DNA of 64,000 nucleotides from contig NZ_JAJAFR010000001.1 of the NCBI RefSeq assembly GCF_020734105.1, forward strand, positions 620,001-684,000. Reading direction: 5' to 3'. Positions 1 to 8,673 of this stretch are shown here, piece after piece. The number at the start of each line of letters is the position of its first letter. Position 1 is the stretch's first letter. This stretch comes from Alkalihalobacillus deserti (lineage in GTDB: Bacteria; Bacillota; Bacilli; Bacillales; Bacillaceae_D). A model generated the notes under the pieces. The model did not search any database and was not told the DNA's origin. It saw only the letters and a list, made by a program, of their open reading frames with translations. The position numbers were made by a program, and so were the translations under genes.

Positions 1-1
1 T

Positions 2-241
2 AAATGTGTTGGGTTAGTGATCACACCAGATAAATTAAATGAAATTCGTAAGGAACGATTAAAACATTTAGGGTTAATGCCTGTTGCGAATTATGCCGAT
101 TTAGATCGGATCCTCGAGGAATTAGATTACGCTGAGAAGATTATGAAACGAATAGGTTGTCCAATTATTAATGTCTCAAATAAAGCAGTTGAAGAGACGG
201 CAGATATTATATTAGCGATGTTAAAAAAGAGGGGAGTTTGA
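2..241 (+). CDS. PPDK regulatory protein (bifunctional kinase/pyrophosphorylase), 3' part
   Basis: This is the C-terminal end of a DUF299-family protein. The reading frame is open from base 2, so the gene begins outside the window; the GTG at 17 is internal. About 79 residues are visible, including the family tail [20 protein letters not shown] and a [16 protein letters not shown] stretch near the end. These proteins phosphorylate (ADP-dependent) and dephosphorylate (Pi-dependent) a threonine next to the catalytic histidine of pyruvate, phosphate dikinase, switching that enzyme off and on. Its stop lies 4 nt before the ppdK start, so the two are almost certainly co-transcribed and probably translationally coupled. 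The family call is firm; the 5' part cannot be assessed. Confidence 0.9.
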   Translation, partial: KCVGLVITPDKLNEIRKERLKHLGLMPVANYADLDRILEELDYAEKIMKRIGCPIINVSNKAVEETADIILAMLKKRGV

Positions 242-245
242 TATC

Positions 246-2909
246 ATGAGTAAATTTGTATTCATGTTTGATGAAGGAAACGCCAATAAAAAGGAACTAT
301 TAGGTGGAAAGGGAGCGAACCTGGCAGAAATGACCCGAATTGGTTTACCAGTACCATTCGGTTTTACCATTTCAACAGAGGCTTGTAATGCCTATTATGA
401 TGAAGGGAAATCGCTTCCATCAAAGATTGAACTTCAAATATTAAAAGCTCTTCAAAATCTTGAATATAAAACTGGGAAAAGACTTGGAGACGCATCAGAC
501 CCATTATTAGTCTCTGTCCGCTCTGGTGCTGTACATTCAATGCCAGGAATGATGGATACCGTGTTAAACCTTGGAATGAATGATGAAACCGTGGAAGGGA
601 TGGCAAAGCTGACAAACAATGCACGTTTTGCCTATGACTCATACCGTAGATTCATTCAAATGTTTAGTGATGTTGTCCTAGGAATCGATGGTTTTTACTT
701 TGAACAGCTATTAGAAGAAATTAGAGACGAGAAAGGCTATCAAACAGATCCTGAAATGTCAGCAGAAGATTGGAAAGAAGTGATTAAAGGATATAAAGCT
801 ATTGTTAAAAAGCATGCTAAAAGGGCTTTTCCTGAAAATCCAAAAGAGCAATTATTCCTTTCCATCAGTGCCGTATTTGATTCTTGGAATAATCAACGTG
901 CGATTGTATACCGTCGTCTTCAGAAAATTCCAGGTCATCTAGGAACAGCTGTAAACATTCAAAGCATGGTCTTTGGAAATATGGGAGATGATTCTGGTAC
1001 AGGAGTTGCTTTTACACGGAACCCTTCGACAGGTGAATCCAAGCTTTATGGTGAATATTTGATTAATGCTCAGGGAGAGGATGTGGTGGCTGGAATTCGC
1101 ACCCCTCAGCCAATTGTTACCCTCGAAAATGAAATGCCGACAGTCTATCAGCAGTTTGTTGATACGTGTCATCTTCTTGAAAAGCACTACCGAGACATGC
1201 AAGACATTGAGTTTACTGTAGAGCGTGGTGAACTATTTATTCTTCAAACACGGACTGGTAAAAGAACAGCCGAAGCTGCGATTAGAATAGCGGTTGAGCT
1301 AGTTGAGGAAGAGCTTATTAGTAAGCAAGAAGCGATTCTACGTGTAGATCCTGAGCAGCTTGATCAGTTACTTCATCGTCGAATTGATGATTCATTTGTA
1401 CGGAACCCGTTAGCTAAAGGTTTACCAGCCTCGCCTGGAGCAGCAACTGGGCAAGTTGTCTTTGATGCAGATGAAGCAGAAAGATTAGCGAAAGATGATC
1501 AAAAGGTTATTCTTGTTCGTCCTGAAACGACGCCTGATGATATTCATGGAATTGTAGCTGCCGAAGCAACAGTCACGAGCCGTGGAGGAATGACAAGCCA
1601 TGCAGCTGTTGTGGCCAGAGGAATGGGGAAAGCTTGTATTTGTGGCTGTGAATCATTAGCGATTGATTTGAAGCTAAAACAATTTAAAGTAGGAGAGACG
1701 ATCGTGAAGCAAGGCGATATCATTACGATTGATGGTTCGGCTGGCGAGATCATCTTGGGTGAGATTCCAATGATCGAACCTAAGCTCTCAAACGAATTTC
1801 AATTGCTTCTTACGTGGGCAGATGAAGAGCGAAGACTTGGCGTCCGAGCCAATGCTGATAACCCAGAAGATGCGAAAAAAGCTCTTGAATTTGGAGCGGG
1901 TGGGATAGGATTGTGCCGTACTGAACATATGTTTATGGATGCACTTCGAATCCCAATTGTGCAAGAGATGATCCTTGCTGACACAAATGAGGAACGTGGA
2001 TTAGCTCTTAGTAAGCTGTTACCAATGCAACAAGAGGATTTTGAGGGAATCTTTGAAGCGATGCAAGGGCATCCTGTAACGATCCGTTTATTAGATCCTC
2101 CTCTTCACGAATTTTTGCCAGATAAGGAAGAACTACTGGTCGAAGTAACTAAGCTACAAATCTTAAATCCAAATTCTAAAGAGCTGAAGGAGAAGGAAGA
2201 GCTTCTAAGAAAAGTACGTCACTTAGATGAATCTAATCCAATGCTTGGACACCGTGGTTGCCGACTTGGAATGAGTCACCCGGAGATTTATGTCATGCAG
2301 GCAAAAGCGATCTTTTATGCTCTTGCAAAGGTAATGGAAAAAGGAATCAAAGTAAAACCTGAAATTATGATTCCTTTAGTGGGCCATGTCAATGAGTTAA
2401 AGGAAATGCGTCAATTGGTCATCAATGTCGGACTCCAGGTGAAGGAAGAATTAGGGCGGGAATTTGATTATCTCATTGGGACGATGATTGAAGTTCCACG
2501 AGCGGCGCTAACAGCTGATCAAATTGCTGAAGAGGCAGACTTTTTCTCCTTTGGAACAAATGATCTAACGCAAACAACGTTTGGATATAGCCGTGATGAT
2601 GCAGAAGGAAAGTTCCTTCAGAATTATATTGAAAACAAAACGCTACCAGAAAATCCATTCGCTTCTCTTGACCAAGAAGGCGTAGGAAAACTTGTTGATA
2701 CGGGAGTAAAGCTTGGTAGACAAACAAAGCCAGGATTGAAAACAGGAATTTGTGGAGAACATGGAGGAGAAAAACATTCAATCCAATTCTGCCATGAAGT
2801 CGGCTTGGATTATGTAAGTTGCTCCCCATACCGTGTACCGCTTGCACGCCTTGCAGCAGCTCAAGCAAAGATTAAAGGTGAATTAAAGCAATCGGCAGTT
2901 CGAGTTTAA
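246..2909 (+). CDS. ppdK: Pyruvate, phosphate dikinase
   Basis: This 887-residue protein has the usual length for bacterial PPDK, which interconverts pyruvate + ATP + Pi and PEP + AMP + PPi in the cytoplasm. An N-terminal ATP-grasp domain is marked by GGKGANLAEM (about residues 20-30). The central phosphohistidine domain has GGMTSHAAVVARGMGK, with catalytic His452 and the regulatory Thr450 two residues before it. The C-terminal PEP/pyruvate TIM barrel has GTNDLTQTT and TGICGEHGGE, with Cys836 as the expected catalytic cysteine. The ATG is preceded by a GGGGAG ribosome site inside the end of the upstream regulator gene. The regulator-ppdK pair suggests control of gluconeogenic or glycolytic direction at the PEP-pyruvate node. 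No defects are seen. Confidence 0.97.
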   Translation: MSKFVFMFDEGNANKKELLGGKGANLAEMTRIGLPVPFGFTISTEACNAYYDEGKSLPSKIELQILKALQNLEYKTGKRLGDASDPLLVSVRSGAVHSMPGMMDTVLNLGMNDETVEGMAKLTNNARFAYDSYRRFIQMFSDVVLGIDGFYFEQLLEEIRDEKGYQTDPEMSAEDWKEVIKGYKAIVKKHAKRAFPENPKEQLFLSISAVFDSWNNQRAIVYRRLQKIPGHLGTAVNIQSMVFGNMGDDSGTGVAFTRNPSTGESKLYGEYLINAQGEDVVAGIRTPQPIVTLENEMPTVYQQFVDTCHLLEKHYRDMQDIEFTVERGELFILQTRTGKRTAEAAIRIAVELVEEELISKQEAILRVDPEQLDQLLHRRIDDSFVRNPLAKGLPASPGAATGQVVFDADEAERLAKDDQKVILVRPETTPDDIHGIVAAEATVTSRGGMTSHAAVVARGMGKACICGCESLAIDLKLKQFKVGETIVKQGDIITIDGSAGEIILGEIPMIEPKLSNEFQLLLTWADEERRLGVRANADNPEDAKKALEFGAGGIGLCRTEHMFMDALRIPIVQEMILADTNEERGLALSKLLPMQQEDFEGIFEAMQGHPVTIRLLDPPLHEFLPDKEELLVEVTKLQILNPNSKELKEKEELLRKVRHLDESNPMLGHRGCRLGMSHPEIYVMQAKAIFYALAKVMEKGIKVKPEIMIPLVGHVNELKEMRQLVINVGLQVKEELGREFDYLIGTMIEVPRAALTADQIAEEADFFSFGTNDLTQTTFGYSRDDAEGKFLQNYIENKTLPENPFASLDQEGVGKLVDTGVKLGRQTKPGLKTGICGEHGGEKHSIQFCHEVGLDYVSCSPYRVPLARLAAAQAKIKGELKQSAVRV

Positions 2910-2923
2910 ATATATTTTGCTTC

Positions 2924-2953
2924 AAAGATCCTCGTAAATACGGGGATCTTTTT
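2924..2953 (+). terminator. Rho-independent terminator of ppdK
   Basis: AAAGATCCTCGTA is followed by its near-perfect complement TACGGGGATCTTT and a short T run, 15 nt after the ppdK stop. Confidence 0.85.
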
Positions 2954-2957
2954 GTTG

Positions 2958-3300
2958 GTGCGAGGCTCTAAGTAGCTAGTTGCTAAAGTCCAATACAGGC
3001 TTAGCAGTAAACTGTTAGCGAAAGGCAAGGGTGTCTAGGGTGTTCTAGAAGGTGGAGCCAGAAAATACAGCGAATGTATGTAGTGTGTTTTGCGTGAACT
3101 TAGAAGAAAGAGATGGTGAACGTTCAGAATTGATTAGCACTCGCTTTAAAAGCCTCATGAAATTAAAAATTCCCAAGCAAAAAGCTTGAGAATGGGTGAA
3201 CATACGAAAAGGATATTGGCGTATAAAGAGGTCGGGGGTTATTTCACCACTCCTACTCGATTAAATACAGCAAGAGTTCCTAGATTATGGTTATTGTAGT
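2958..3300 (+). mobile_element. Group II intron remnant, 5' domain I portion
   Basis: The segment begins with GTGCG at 2958, the consensus 5' end of group II introns, five bases after the ppdK terminator T run. It continues with purine-rich, structured sequence (AAGGGTGTCTAGGGTG, GGTGGAGCC, ATGGTGAACGTTC, AAGCAAAAAGCTTGAGAATGGGTGAAC) that I recognise as domain I-like sequence of Bacillus introns. No reverse-transcriptase ORF and no domain V or VI hairpin follow, so it is a truncated relic. The right-hand boundary is uncertain; similarity fades by about 3300. Recognition is from memory of intron sequences, not an alignment. Confidence 0.55.
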
Positions 3301-3523
3301 GACTAAAAAGGACATAAGCTAAGCATGCATCTTTGTTTACCAAACGTCACCTAATATCCAATGTCAATAAATTGTAGGAGCTAATTCAACAGTAATTATC
3401 TTCAGAAGTTTAAATAAAAATTAAAAAACTTTCGAAAAAAATTATAGCATAAAAAACTTCACATTAAGCAAAATACTGAAGGGGATTAATACTCCTACTA
3501 AAACTTTTTGGGGGCTTATTATT

Positions 3524-3823
3524 ATGAATCAACAGGACCAATTACAAGCAATTCAACGTGCTGAACAAGCTGTACAGCAGGCGAAGCAAGTCGTACAACA
3601 AACTCAAGCAAGTGGGACGCCACAGGAAATGCAACAAGCACAGCAACTAGCTCAACAAGCACAACAGCAGTTAACTAAAGAAACCCAACAATTTCAGCAA
3701 GCTCAACAAAATCTACAGCAAGCACAACAACAAGTACAGCAGGAAGCACAACAAGTACAACAGGCGCAACAAGTGGTCCAGCAAGCTCAATCAATTGCAA
3801 AGACACAAAATAAGCTCCAATAA
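3524..3823 (+). CDS. Glutamine-rich coiled-coil protein of unknown function
   Basis: A 99-residue protein preceded by TTGGGGGC at suitable spacing and followed by a strong terminator, so it looks like a genuine single-gene transcript. It is built almost entirely of Q, A and V in repeating QQAQQ and QQVVQQ units, with no Cys, Trp or Tyr, and is predicted to be one long amphipathic helix or coiled coil. There is no signal peptide. It is not a classical alpha/beta SASP and lacks the repeat pattern I know for gamma-type SASP. Small Q-rich helical proteins of this sort occur in spore-formers, but the function is unknown. Confidence 0.75.
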   Translation: MNQQDQLQAIQRAEQAVQQAKQVVQQTQASGTPQEMQQAQQLAQQAQQQLTKETQQFQQAQQNLQQAQQQVQQEAQQVQQAQQVVQQAQSIAKTQNKLQ

Positions 3824-3840
3824 TTTTTAGTGAACTATTA

Positions 3841-3887
3841 AGAAACAGAGAGCCAACATTTACTGTTAGCTCTCTGTTTCTTTTTTT
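3841..3887 (+). terminator. Terminator of the Q-rich gene
   Basis: AGAAACAGAGAGC (3841-3853) pairs perfectly with GCTCTCTGTTTCT (3869-3881), followed by a T run. Confidence 0.9.
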
Positions 3888-3889
3888 AT

Positions 3890-4683
3890 CATTCATTGGA
3901 AACTAGTGTAGTTAATGTAAGAATAGCGGTTAATAAGGTTCCAAAAATGATAACAAATAATAAAGTGAGAATTGAAAATGGAAATATGAACACTTCTTGC
4001 CCTAGGTAGGTGAATCACGCTTCTGGCAATGCCACCAATAATCAAAAGAAAGGGTGACTCAAACGGATCGCAACATGCGAACTTTTTGAGTCACCCTTTT
4101 TACCCATTAAAAGCATATGGTTAAACAAGGATCGATTAAGCTAAAAATCAGATGATCGAAAAGAAGACGTAAAGGGTTTTTCATCTAAACTAAGATAACA
4201 ACAAAGTACAAGTTCCAATACCAATTAAACAGTAATCCAAAAATAAGTACTTCTTGAATTTTTTTGACAGGTGATTCACCTTCAAAATATACTTTTCTCT
4301 ATTCTTTCAACACTCTTTAAAAAATCAATATGAAAGAATAAAGAGTGAAATTATGGGAATAATCGGAGGATATTAGTATATATCACTCAGATATTCAACT
4401 ACATCATTAATTTTCAACTCCATAAAAGTAACAATAAGTGAAACGGTCTCGCTTATTATAAAAATCTTGAAAGAGTAAGGACGAAACTAAATTCGATTTA
4501 TAAAGAGAACATAAATAGATCTTGATGAATGCGAGGTAGAAATAGGTGACTTTTAATACAGACTGAAATGACCGTTGTTTAACATTTAACAGAACTAAGG
4601 AAACGATTAATCATCATTGTCGCGCTCCAATTAGAAGAAGAGAAAAAAGAAAAGAAAGAACAATTATAAAAAGCAATAAAATT
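3890..4683. other. Intergenic stretch, no intact gene
   Basis: No convincing ORF of useful length is present. The stretch contains a GGGTGACTCAAA palindrome (4050-4101) and, at the end, a short open frame ending in a charged EEEKKEKKEQL tail (stop near 4670) just before a terminator. That tail is probably the end of a lost gene. Confidence 0.5.
4050..4101. repeat. Dispersed palindrome, copy A
   Basis: AAAGGGTGACTCAAA and its complement TTTGAGTCACCCTTT flank about 20 nt of spacer, and the T run could make it a terminator. The same arms recur near 43.7 kb and 53.6 kb beside the DUF1657 genes. Copies A and B also share TCGCATG inside the loop when read on the minus strand. Confidence 0.7.
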
Positions 4684-4685
4684 CT

Positions 4686-4731
4686 AAAAAAGCAGACTGC
4701 TTGAGAGAAACTCTTTACAGCCTGCTTTTTT
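4686..4731. terminator. Terminator-like hairpin, possibly bidirectional
   Basis: AAAAAAGCAG (4686-4695) pairs with CTGCTTTTTT (4722-4731), with additional internal pairing GAGAG/CTCTT. Confidence 0.75.
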
Positions 4732-5025
4732 GTTTATTTGCACAGTAACTGATAAAAGAATTTGCTGTATTAAAATAAGAATTAAATCAGACAAGTAAAG
4801 ATTTATATACTTATTGCAGTGCATTAGGGATTGTTGCAATGTGCCATCGTTAAACAGCTTGCGTATAGAGGTACATTTCATGGGAAGTTTATCAGCAATG
4901 ATTAGTCAGATACTGTTATCAAACCATTTTTTTTGCTATTTTGGTAAGGTTGAGAGACTCCCTTTTTGTGTTTTATTGGAGTTGGGTGTTCTGAAATCAT
5001 TTACACATTCTATCCTTCATTTTAA

Positions 5026-5034
5026 TGGTATAAT
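5026..5034 (+). promoter_or_regulatory. Extended -10 promoter element
   Basis: TGGTATAAT matches the extended -10 consensus TGnTATAAT, 30 nt upstream of the lipoprotein ATG and before its GGAGG ribosome site. No good -35 is seen at 17-nt spacing. Confidence 0.5.
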
Positions 5035-5063
5035 CGTTAACTGTATGGATTGGAGGGAACAGC

Positions 5064-6308
5064 ATGGACCGTCAGATAATAAAACACCAGCCTATCTTTT
5101 TTGCTTTTCTTTTGTCTTTATCGATTATTATAGTTGGATGTGGACAGCAACAAGCACCACCCCAAACTAATGATGAAATCGAACAACAAACAGATAACGA
5201 ACAGATAGATTCAGAAACAGCGGGTGAAGAGAGTCATACGGAATCAACCACGAATAACGAATCACCTGAGGAGGAAGAACACAGTAGTCAACCAGAAGCA
5301 TCTGGAGAGTTAGCGGTTCACTACATCGATGTTGGTCAAGGGGATGCCACTCTGTTAATAGGTCCTAATTTTACAATTTTAATTGATGCAGGAAGACACG
5401 ATGCAAATGATGTAACACCGTATCTTCGAAGTCAAGGCGTGTCAGACATTGATTTAATGATGATAACGCATCCTCATTCGGATCACATCGGCCAGGCAGA
5501 TACAGTCATGCAAGAGTTTAATGTCCAAGAAGTTTGGATGAGCGGAGATGAACATACTTCGCAAACGTTTGAACAAGTGCTAGACGCTATTCTTACTTCT
5601 GGTGCTGATTACCATGAGCCAAGAGCAGGGGATTCTTATAGATTTGGTTCTGCACTTGTAGAAGTAGTTAGTCCAAAAGATGTAACAGGGGATTTAAATG
5701 AAGGAAGTATTTCTGTTCGGATCACTTATGGAGATATTAAATTCCTCTTCACTGGCGATGCTGAGCATCAAACAGAACGTGACATGATTAATCGTAGCCA
5801 TGATTTACAGGCTGATATTTTTCAATTGGGACATCATGGATCGACAACTTCTAATACGCAATCTTTCTTAGATAACGTCCAACCTGAGGTCGCTATCTAT
5901 AGTGCGGGAGAGGGAAATAGTTATGGCTTCCCCCATGATGAAATCATCAATCGAGTAAAAAGCATCGGTATTGACCTTTATGGAACAGATGTACATGGTC
6001 ATATCATTGTGACAACAGATGGGGAACAATATAGCATTTCAACTAACAAAAGTGGGACGGTCACAGGACCACCAACCTCTACTGAGCTTGAGCCAAAAGA
6101 AAAGCAAGAAACAGGGCCTAACTGTATTGACATCAATACGGCTCCAAAGGAGAAGTTAATGGAAATCACTCAGATTGGTGATGCCAGAGCGGATGATTTG
6201 ATTCAATTACGTCCATTTAACTCCGTTGATGACTTGAACAGGATTAAAGGCATTGGTCCAGGTAGGGTGGCAGATATTAAAGACCAAGGACTTGCTTGTG
6301 TACAGTAA
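5064..6308 (+). CDS. Secreted lipoprotein: ComEC-type MBL-fold hydrolase with C-terminal helix-hairpin-helix
   Basis: This 414-residue protein starts at an ATG with an upstream GGAGGGAAC ribosome site. A hydrophobic signal ends in the lipobox IIVGC, with Cys26 lipidated. An acidic, Q/E/T-rich linker runs to about residue 85. The metallo-beta-lactamase domain follows, with HPHSDH (His136, His138, Asp140, His141), FTGDAE and LGHHGS. It resembles the detached nuclease-like domain of the DNA-uptake protein ComEC/Rec2. The last 60 residues carry a ComEA-like helix-hairpin-helix (DINTAPKEKLMEI...GIGPGRVADI), a DNA-binding fold. Together these suggest an extracellular, membrane-anchored DNA-processing enzyme. 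The domain calls are firm; the substrate is inferred. A DUF3006 gene follows immediately. Confidence 0.9.
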   Translation: MDRQIIKHQPIFFAFLLSLSIIIVGCGQQQAPPQTNDEIEQQTDNEQIDSETAGEESHTESTTNNESPEEEEHSSQPEASGELAVHYIDVGQGDATLLIGPNFTILIDAGRHDANDVTPYLRSQGVSDIDLMMITHPHSDHIGQADTVMQEFNVQEVWMSGDEHTSQTFEQVLDAILTSGADYHEPRAGDSYRFGSALVEVVSPKDVTGDLNEGSISVRITYGDIKFLFTGDAEHQTERDMINRSHDLQADIFQLGHHGSTTSNTQSFLDNVQPEVAIYSAGEGNSYGFPHDEIINRVKSIGIDLYGTDVHGHIIVTTDGEQYSISTNKSGTVTGPPTSTELEPKEKQETGPNCIDINTAPKEKLMEITQIGDARADDLIQLRPFNSVDDLNRIKGIGPGRVADIKDQGLACVQ

Positions 6309-6356
6309 TGAATCATATGGAAGCTGGATGTATTAACTTAACGTAGCGGGAGTTGA

Positions 6357-6617
6357 GTGAGAGTGGTAAAAGCTGTTGTAGATCGGATAGTGGACGGAAA
6401 ACATGCGGTATTATTAGTGGGGGATCAAGAGGTTGAGAAAGTGATTTCTTCCTCGAAATTACCAGATAGCGTAACTGAAGGATCATGGGTAAAAGTCGAA
6501 TTCAATGGGGATGAGTTAGTATCTATTGAGGCAGACGAAAAGGAAACAAATCAAACAAAGAAGCGGATTAAAACGAAAATGGAAATACTGCGACAACGCT
6601 CCAATAGAAGAACCTAG
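6357..6617 (+). CDS. DUF3006 family protein
   Basis: An 86-residue protein with the DUF3006 pattern: VVDRIVDGKHAVLLVGD, then PDSVTEGSWVKVEF, then a basic tail. The family is a small beta-barrel-like domain that often sits directly after ComEC-like metallo-beta-lactamase genes, exactly as here with a 48-nt gap. The GTG at 6357 follows GGGAG; a second GTG two codons later is also possible. There is no signal peptide, and the function is unknown. The stop codon lies inside the 5' arm of the terminator. Confidence 0.85.
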   Translation: MRVVKAVVDRIVDGKHAVLLVGDQEVEKVISSSKLPDSVTEGSWVKVEFNGDELVSIEADEKETNQTKKRIKTKMEILRQRSNRRT

Positions 6618-6640
6618 TCCTGAGGGACTAGGTTCTTCCT
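6608..6640 (+). terminator. Terminator after the MBL-DUF3006 pair
   Basis: AAGAACCTAGTCC, loop TGAG, then GGACTAGGTTCTT: a perfect 13-bp stem overlapping the DUF3006 stop. Confidence 0.85.
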
Positions 6641-6777
6641 AAAATATGAAGAGGGTTAAACGGATTACTTTTAATTAGTCGATAAAAAATCATCTAGCTA
6701 GTTATTTAGAAAGTAGTAGCTGAGTTTTGCGATCGGTTGTGGAATGAAACCATTTAATAAAGCGCTTACATTATAAC

Positions 6778-7506
6778 TTAAGCTAAAAGACCTCGTCGAA
6801 ATAGTTCTGCTACAGCTTGTGTCCGATTTTGTGCGTTAAGTTTGTTAATTGCCGATTTGACGTATTGTTTTACAGTTGCTTCCCCAATTGCCATTGATAC
6901 AGCCATGATCTTTGTGCTTTCTCCCCACGAGATTCTCCTCATTACTTCCATTTCTCTTTTGCTCAAAAACACGGGGTCTTCTGAACTATGGAAGTTCTCC
7001 AATGCTTTTCCAACGAGTTTTCCATACAAAGTATAAGAAGGAAGAACATGCTGATCGATTAAAGTTCCCTTTTCAAACTCTGATGTACAAATATAGCCAA
7101 TCGTAACGGAACCGAAGCATATGGGAACAACAAGCAAGCAATTAATTGGAGATGGCAAGATATATTTGCTGCTCACGTTAATAAAATGCTCAATTCCTGA
7201 ACAAAACTTAGCTTTTCTTTCACGTATCGCTTTGTAAATGATCGGCAATGACCTGATATCATCCCTTAAATCTCTAATCTGAGTAAATCCAGAGGTTGTA
7301 AAGGCAACAATCCCTTCTCCAAGATATCCTAAAGGGGAGTACCGTAATAAATGAGAATCCTTAACGGGGAATAGGTCCATATATACTTCGAGAACCATAT
7401 ACAATTGCTCTTCATGACTAGAAGCAGTTTCTATTTTTCGTATGCTTTCCTGAATGGTAAACTGAGACGGCAATAAATCATCTCCTTTTTGGGGTAGTGG
7501 TACCAT
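6778..7506 (-). CDS. LuxR-type transcriptional regulator
   Basis: A 242-residue protein. The C-terminal 60 residues form a LuxR/GerE helix-turn-helix (LSKREMEVMRRISWGES, then ATVKQYVKSAINKLNAQNRTQAV). The first 170 residues resemble a GAF-like or autoinducer-binding sensor domain, with hydrophobic strands and VPICFGSVTIGYICTSEFE. It is transcribed divergently from the esterase-monooxygenase genes, with about 100 nt between starts, so it is the natural candidate for their regulator. The inducer is unknown; that it senses a ketone or ester substrate is inference only. Confidence 0.85.
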   Translation of the reverse strand: MVPLPQKGDDLLPSQFTIQESIRKIETASSHEEQLYMVLEVYMDLFPVKDSHLLRYSPLGYLGEGIVAFTTSGFTQIRDLRDDIRSLPIIYKAIRERKAKFCSGIEHFINVSSKYILPSPINCLLVVPICFGSVTIGYICTSEFEKGTLIDQHVLPSYTLYGKLVGKALENFHSSEDPVFLSKREMEVMRRISWGESTKIMAVSMAIGEATVKQYVKSAINKLNAQNRTQAVAELFRRGLLA

Positions 7507-7615
7507 AAAAATTGGGAATGTTCTTATTATACAGAAAATTATATCCTTTAGATAGGCCTCTTAGAATAGATTAATTAAGAAAAACTCTAAAAATAGGATC
7601 GAAAGGATGAATTCA

Positions 7616-8542
7616 ATGCCTAATTTAGACCCGCAAGCAAAAGCTTATTTGGAGGGATTCAACCAATTACCGGAACTTCACAAAATGGAAGCGCAAGCTG
7701 TTCGAGATTTGTTTGCTTTAGCTCCTCCTGTGGAGGTAGAACTGGCACCACTTGCAAAGGTTGAGGATCGATTGATTCCTGTCAAGGATGTGGAAATCAA
7801 AGTTAGGATATACACACCAGAAGGAGAAGGTCCTTTTCCTCTTTTTGTCTATTACCACGGGGGAGGCTGGGTTATAGGTGATCTTGAAACAGCAGATGCA
7901 AGCTGCCGAATGATCGCTAATAAAACTGGTAGAGTAGTCGTTTCAGTAGATTATCGACTGGCTCCTGAATATAAGTTCCCAGTTCCTTTAAATGACTCCT
8001 ATGCAGCATTAAAGTGGGTAAGTGAAAATGCTGCATCAATAAATGGAAGCGATTCCAATATAGCGATTGGTGGGGATAGTGCAGGAGGAAACCTTTCTGC
8101 TGCAGTAGCATTAATGTCTAGAGATCAAAATGGTCCAGCTATCGCGGCACAGGTATTGATTTATCCAGTAACTAGTTTGAGTTATGACACTGGTTCATAC
8201 CAGGAATTTCAAAAGGGATTTGGTTTAGATAGGGACCTGATGATTTGGTTTGGAGATTATTATATTAACAGCAGCGAGGATACGAGAAATAAATATGTTG
8301 CTCCATTAGTAGCAGATGACTTAAGTAATTTGCCTCCTGCTTTTGTGATCACTGCTGAATGTGATGTACTTCGAGATGAAGGGGTGGCATATGCAAAGCG
8401 TCTTAAGGAAGCTGGGGTAAAGGTTGAAACGAGTAGTGAGACAGGATTAGTCCACGGTTATTTTACGAATATGGCTGTATTTCCTGACCGTATAAAAGGA
8501 TCGATTTCTAATATTACCCAATTTTTAAGTGGAATTGAATAG
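7616..8542 (+). CDS. Alpha/beta-hydrolase esterase, HSL-like family
   Basis: This protein of about 308 residues belongs to the hormone-sensitive-lipase-like esterases. It has the oxyanion motif HGGGW (from residue 81), the nucleophile elbow GDSAGG (Ser155), an acid in TAECDVLRDEG and the catalytic His in LVHGYF. The start is placed at ATG 7616 because AAAGGA lies 8 nt upstream; an in-frame ATG at 7607 overlaps that site. There is no signal peptide, so it is cytoplasmic. The next gene is a Baeyer-Villiger monooxygenase, which makes esters from ketones, so the hydrolase probably opens that ester into acid plus alcohol. The family call is firm; the pathway role is inferred. Confidence 0.92.
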   Translation: MPNLDPQAKAYLEGFNQLPELHKMEAQAVRDLFALAPPVEVELAPLAKVEDRLIPVKDVEIKVRIYTPEGEGPFPLFVYYHGGGWVIGDLETADASCRMIANKTGRVVVSVDYRLAPEYKFPVPLNDSYAALKWVSENAASINGSDSNIAIGGDSAGGNLSAAVALMSRDQNGPAIAAQVLIYPVTSLSYDTGSYQEFQKGFGLDRDLMIWFGDYYINSSEDTRNKYVAPLVADDLSNLPPAFVITAECDVLRDEGVAYAKRLKEAGVKVETSSETGLVHGYFTNMAVFPDRIKGSISNITQFLSGIE

Positions 8543-8673
8543 AAGAAGTTTTATCGAATAATGAAATGTAAGGGTTTACAACAATGCTTGTACCTTTAAT
8601 GAGGACCTTTTAAAAAATTCATATACGTCAGAGAGTAGTAATGGAGATATGAGAATGAAGGAGGCAGCTATAA

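Noticed and set aside
364..2868. Several 60-130 codon minus-strand ORFs inside ppdK
   Set aside because: They are antisense shadows of a strongly conserved coding sequence and have no start signals.
3675..3896. Minus-strand ORF antisense to the Q-rich gene (Val/Leu-rich)
   Set aside because: CAA/CAG repeats read backwards give Leu/Val-rich frames automatically, and the terminator lies inside it.
4814..5170. Plus-strand 118-codon ORF overlapping the lipoprotein start
   Set aside because: It is in another frame, crosses the promoter and ribosome site of the real gene and lacks domain content.
6757..6770. ATAAAGCGCTTACA as a cre site
   Set aside because: It mismatches the first two consensus positions and lies downstream of the LuxR gene, not in a promoter region.
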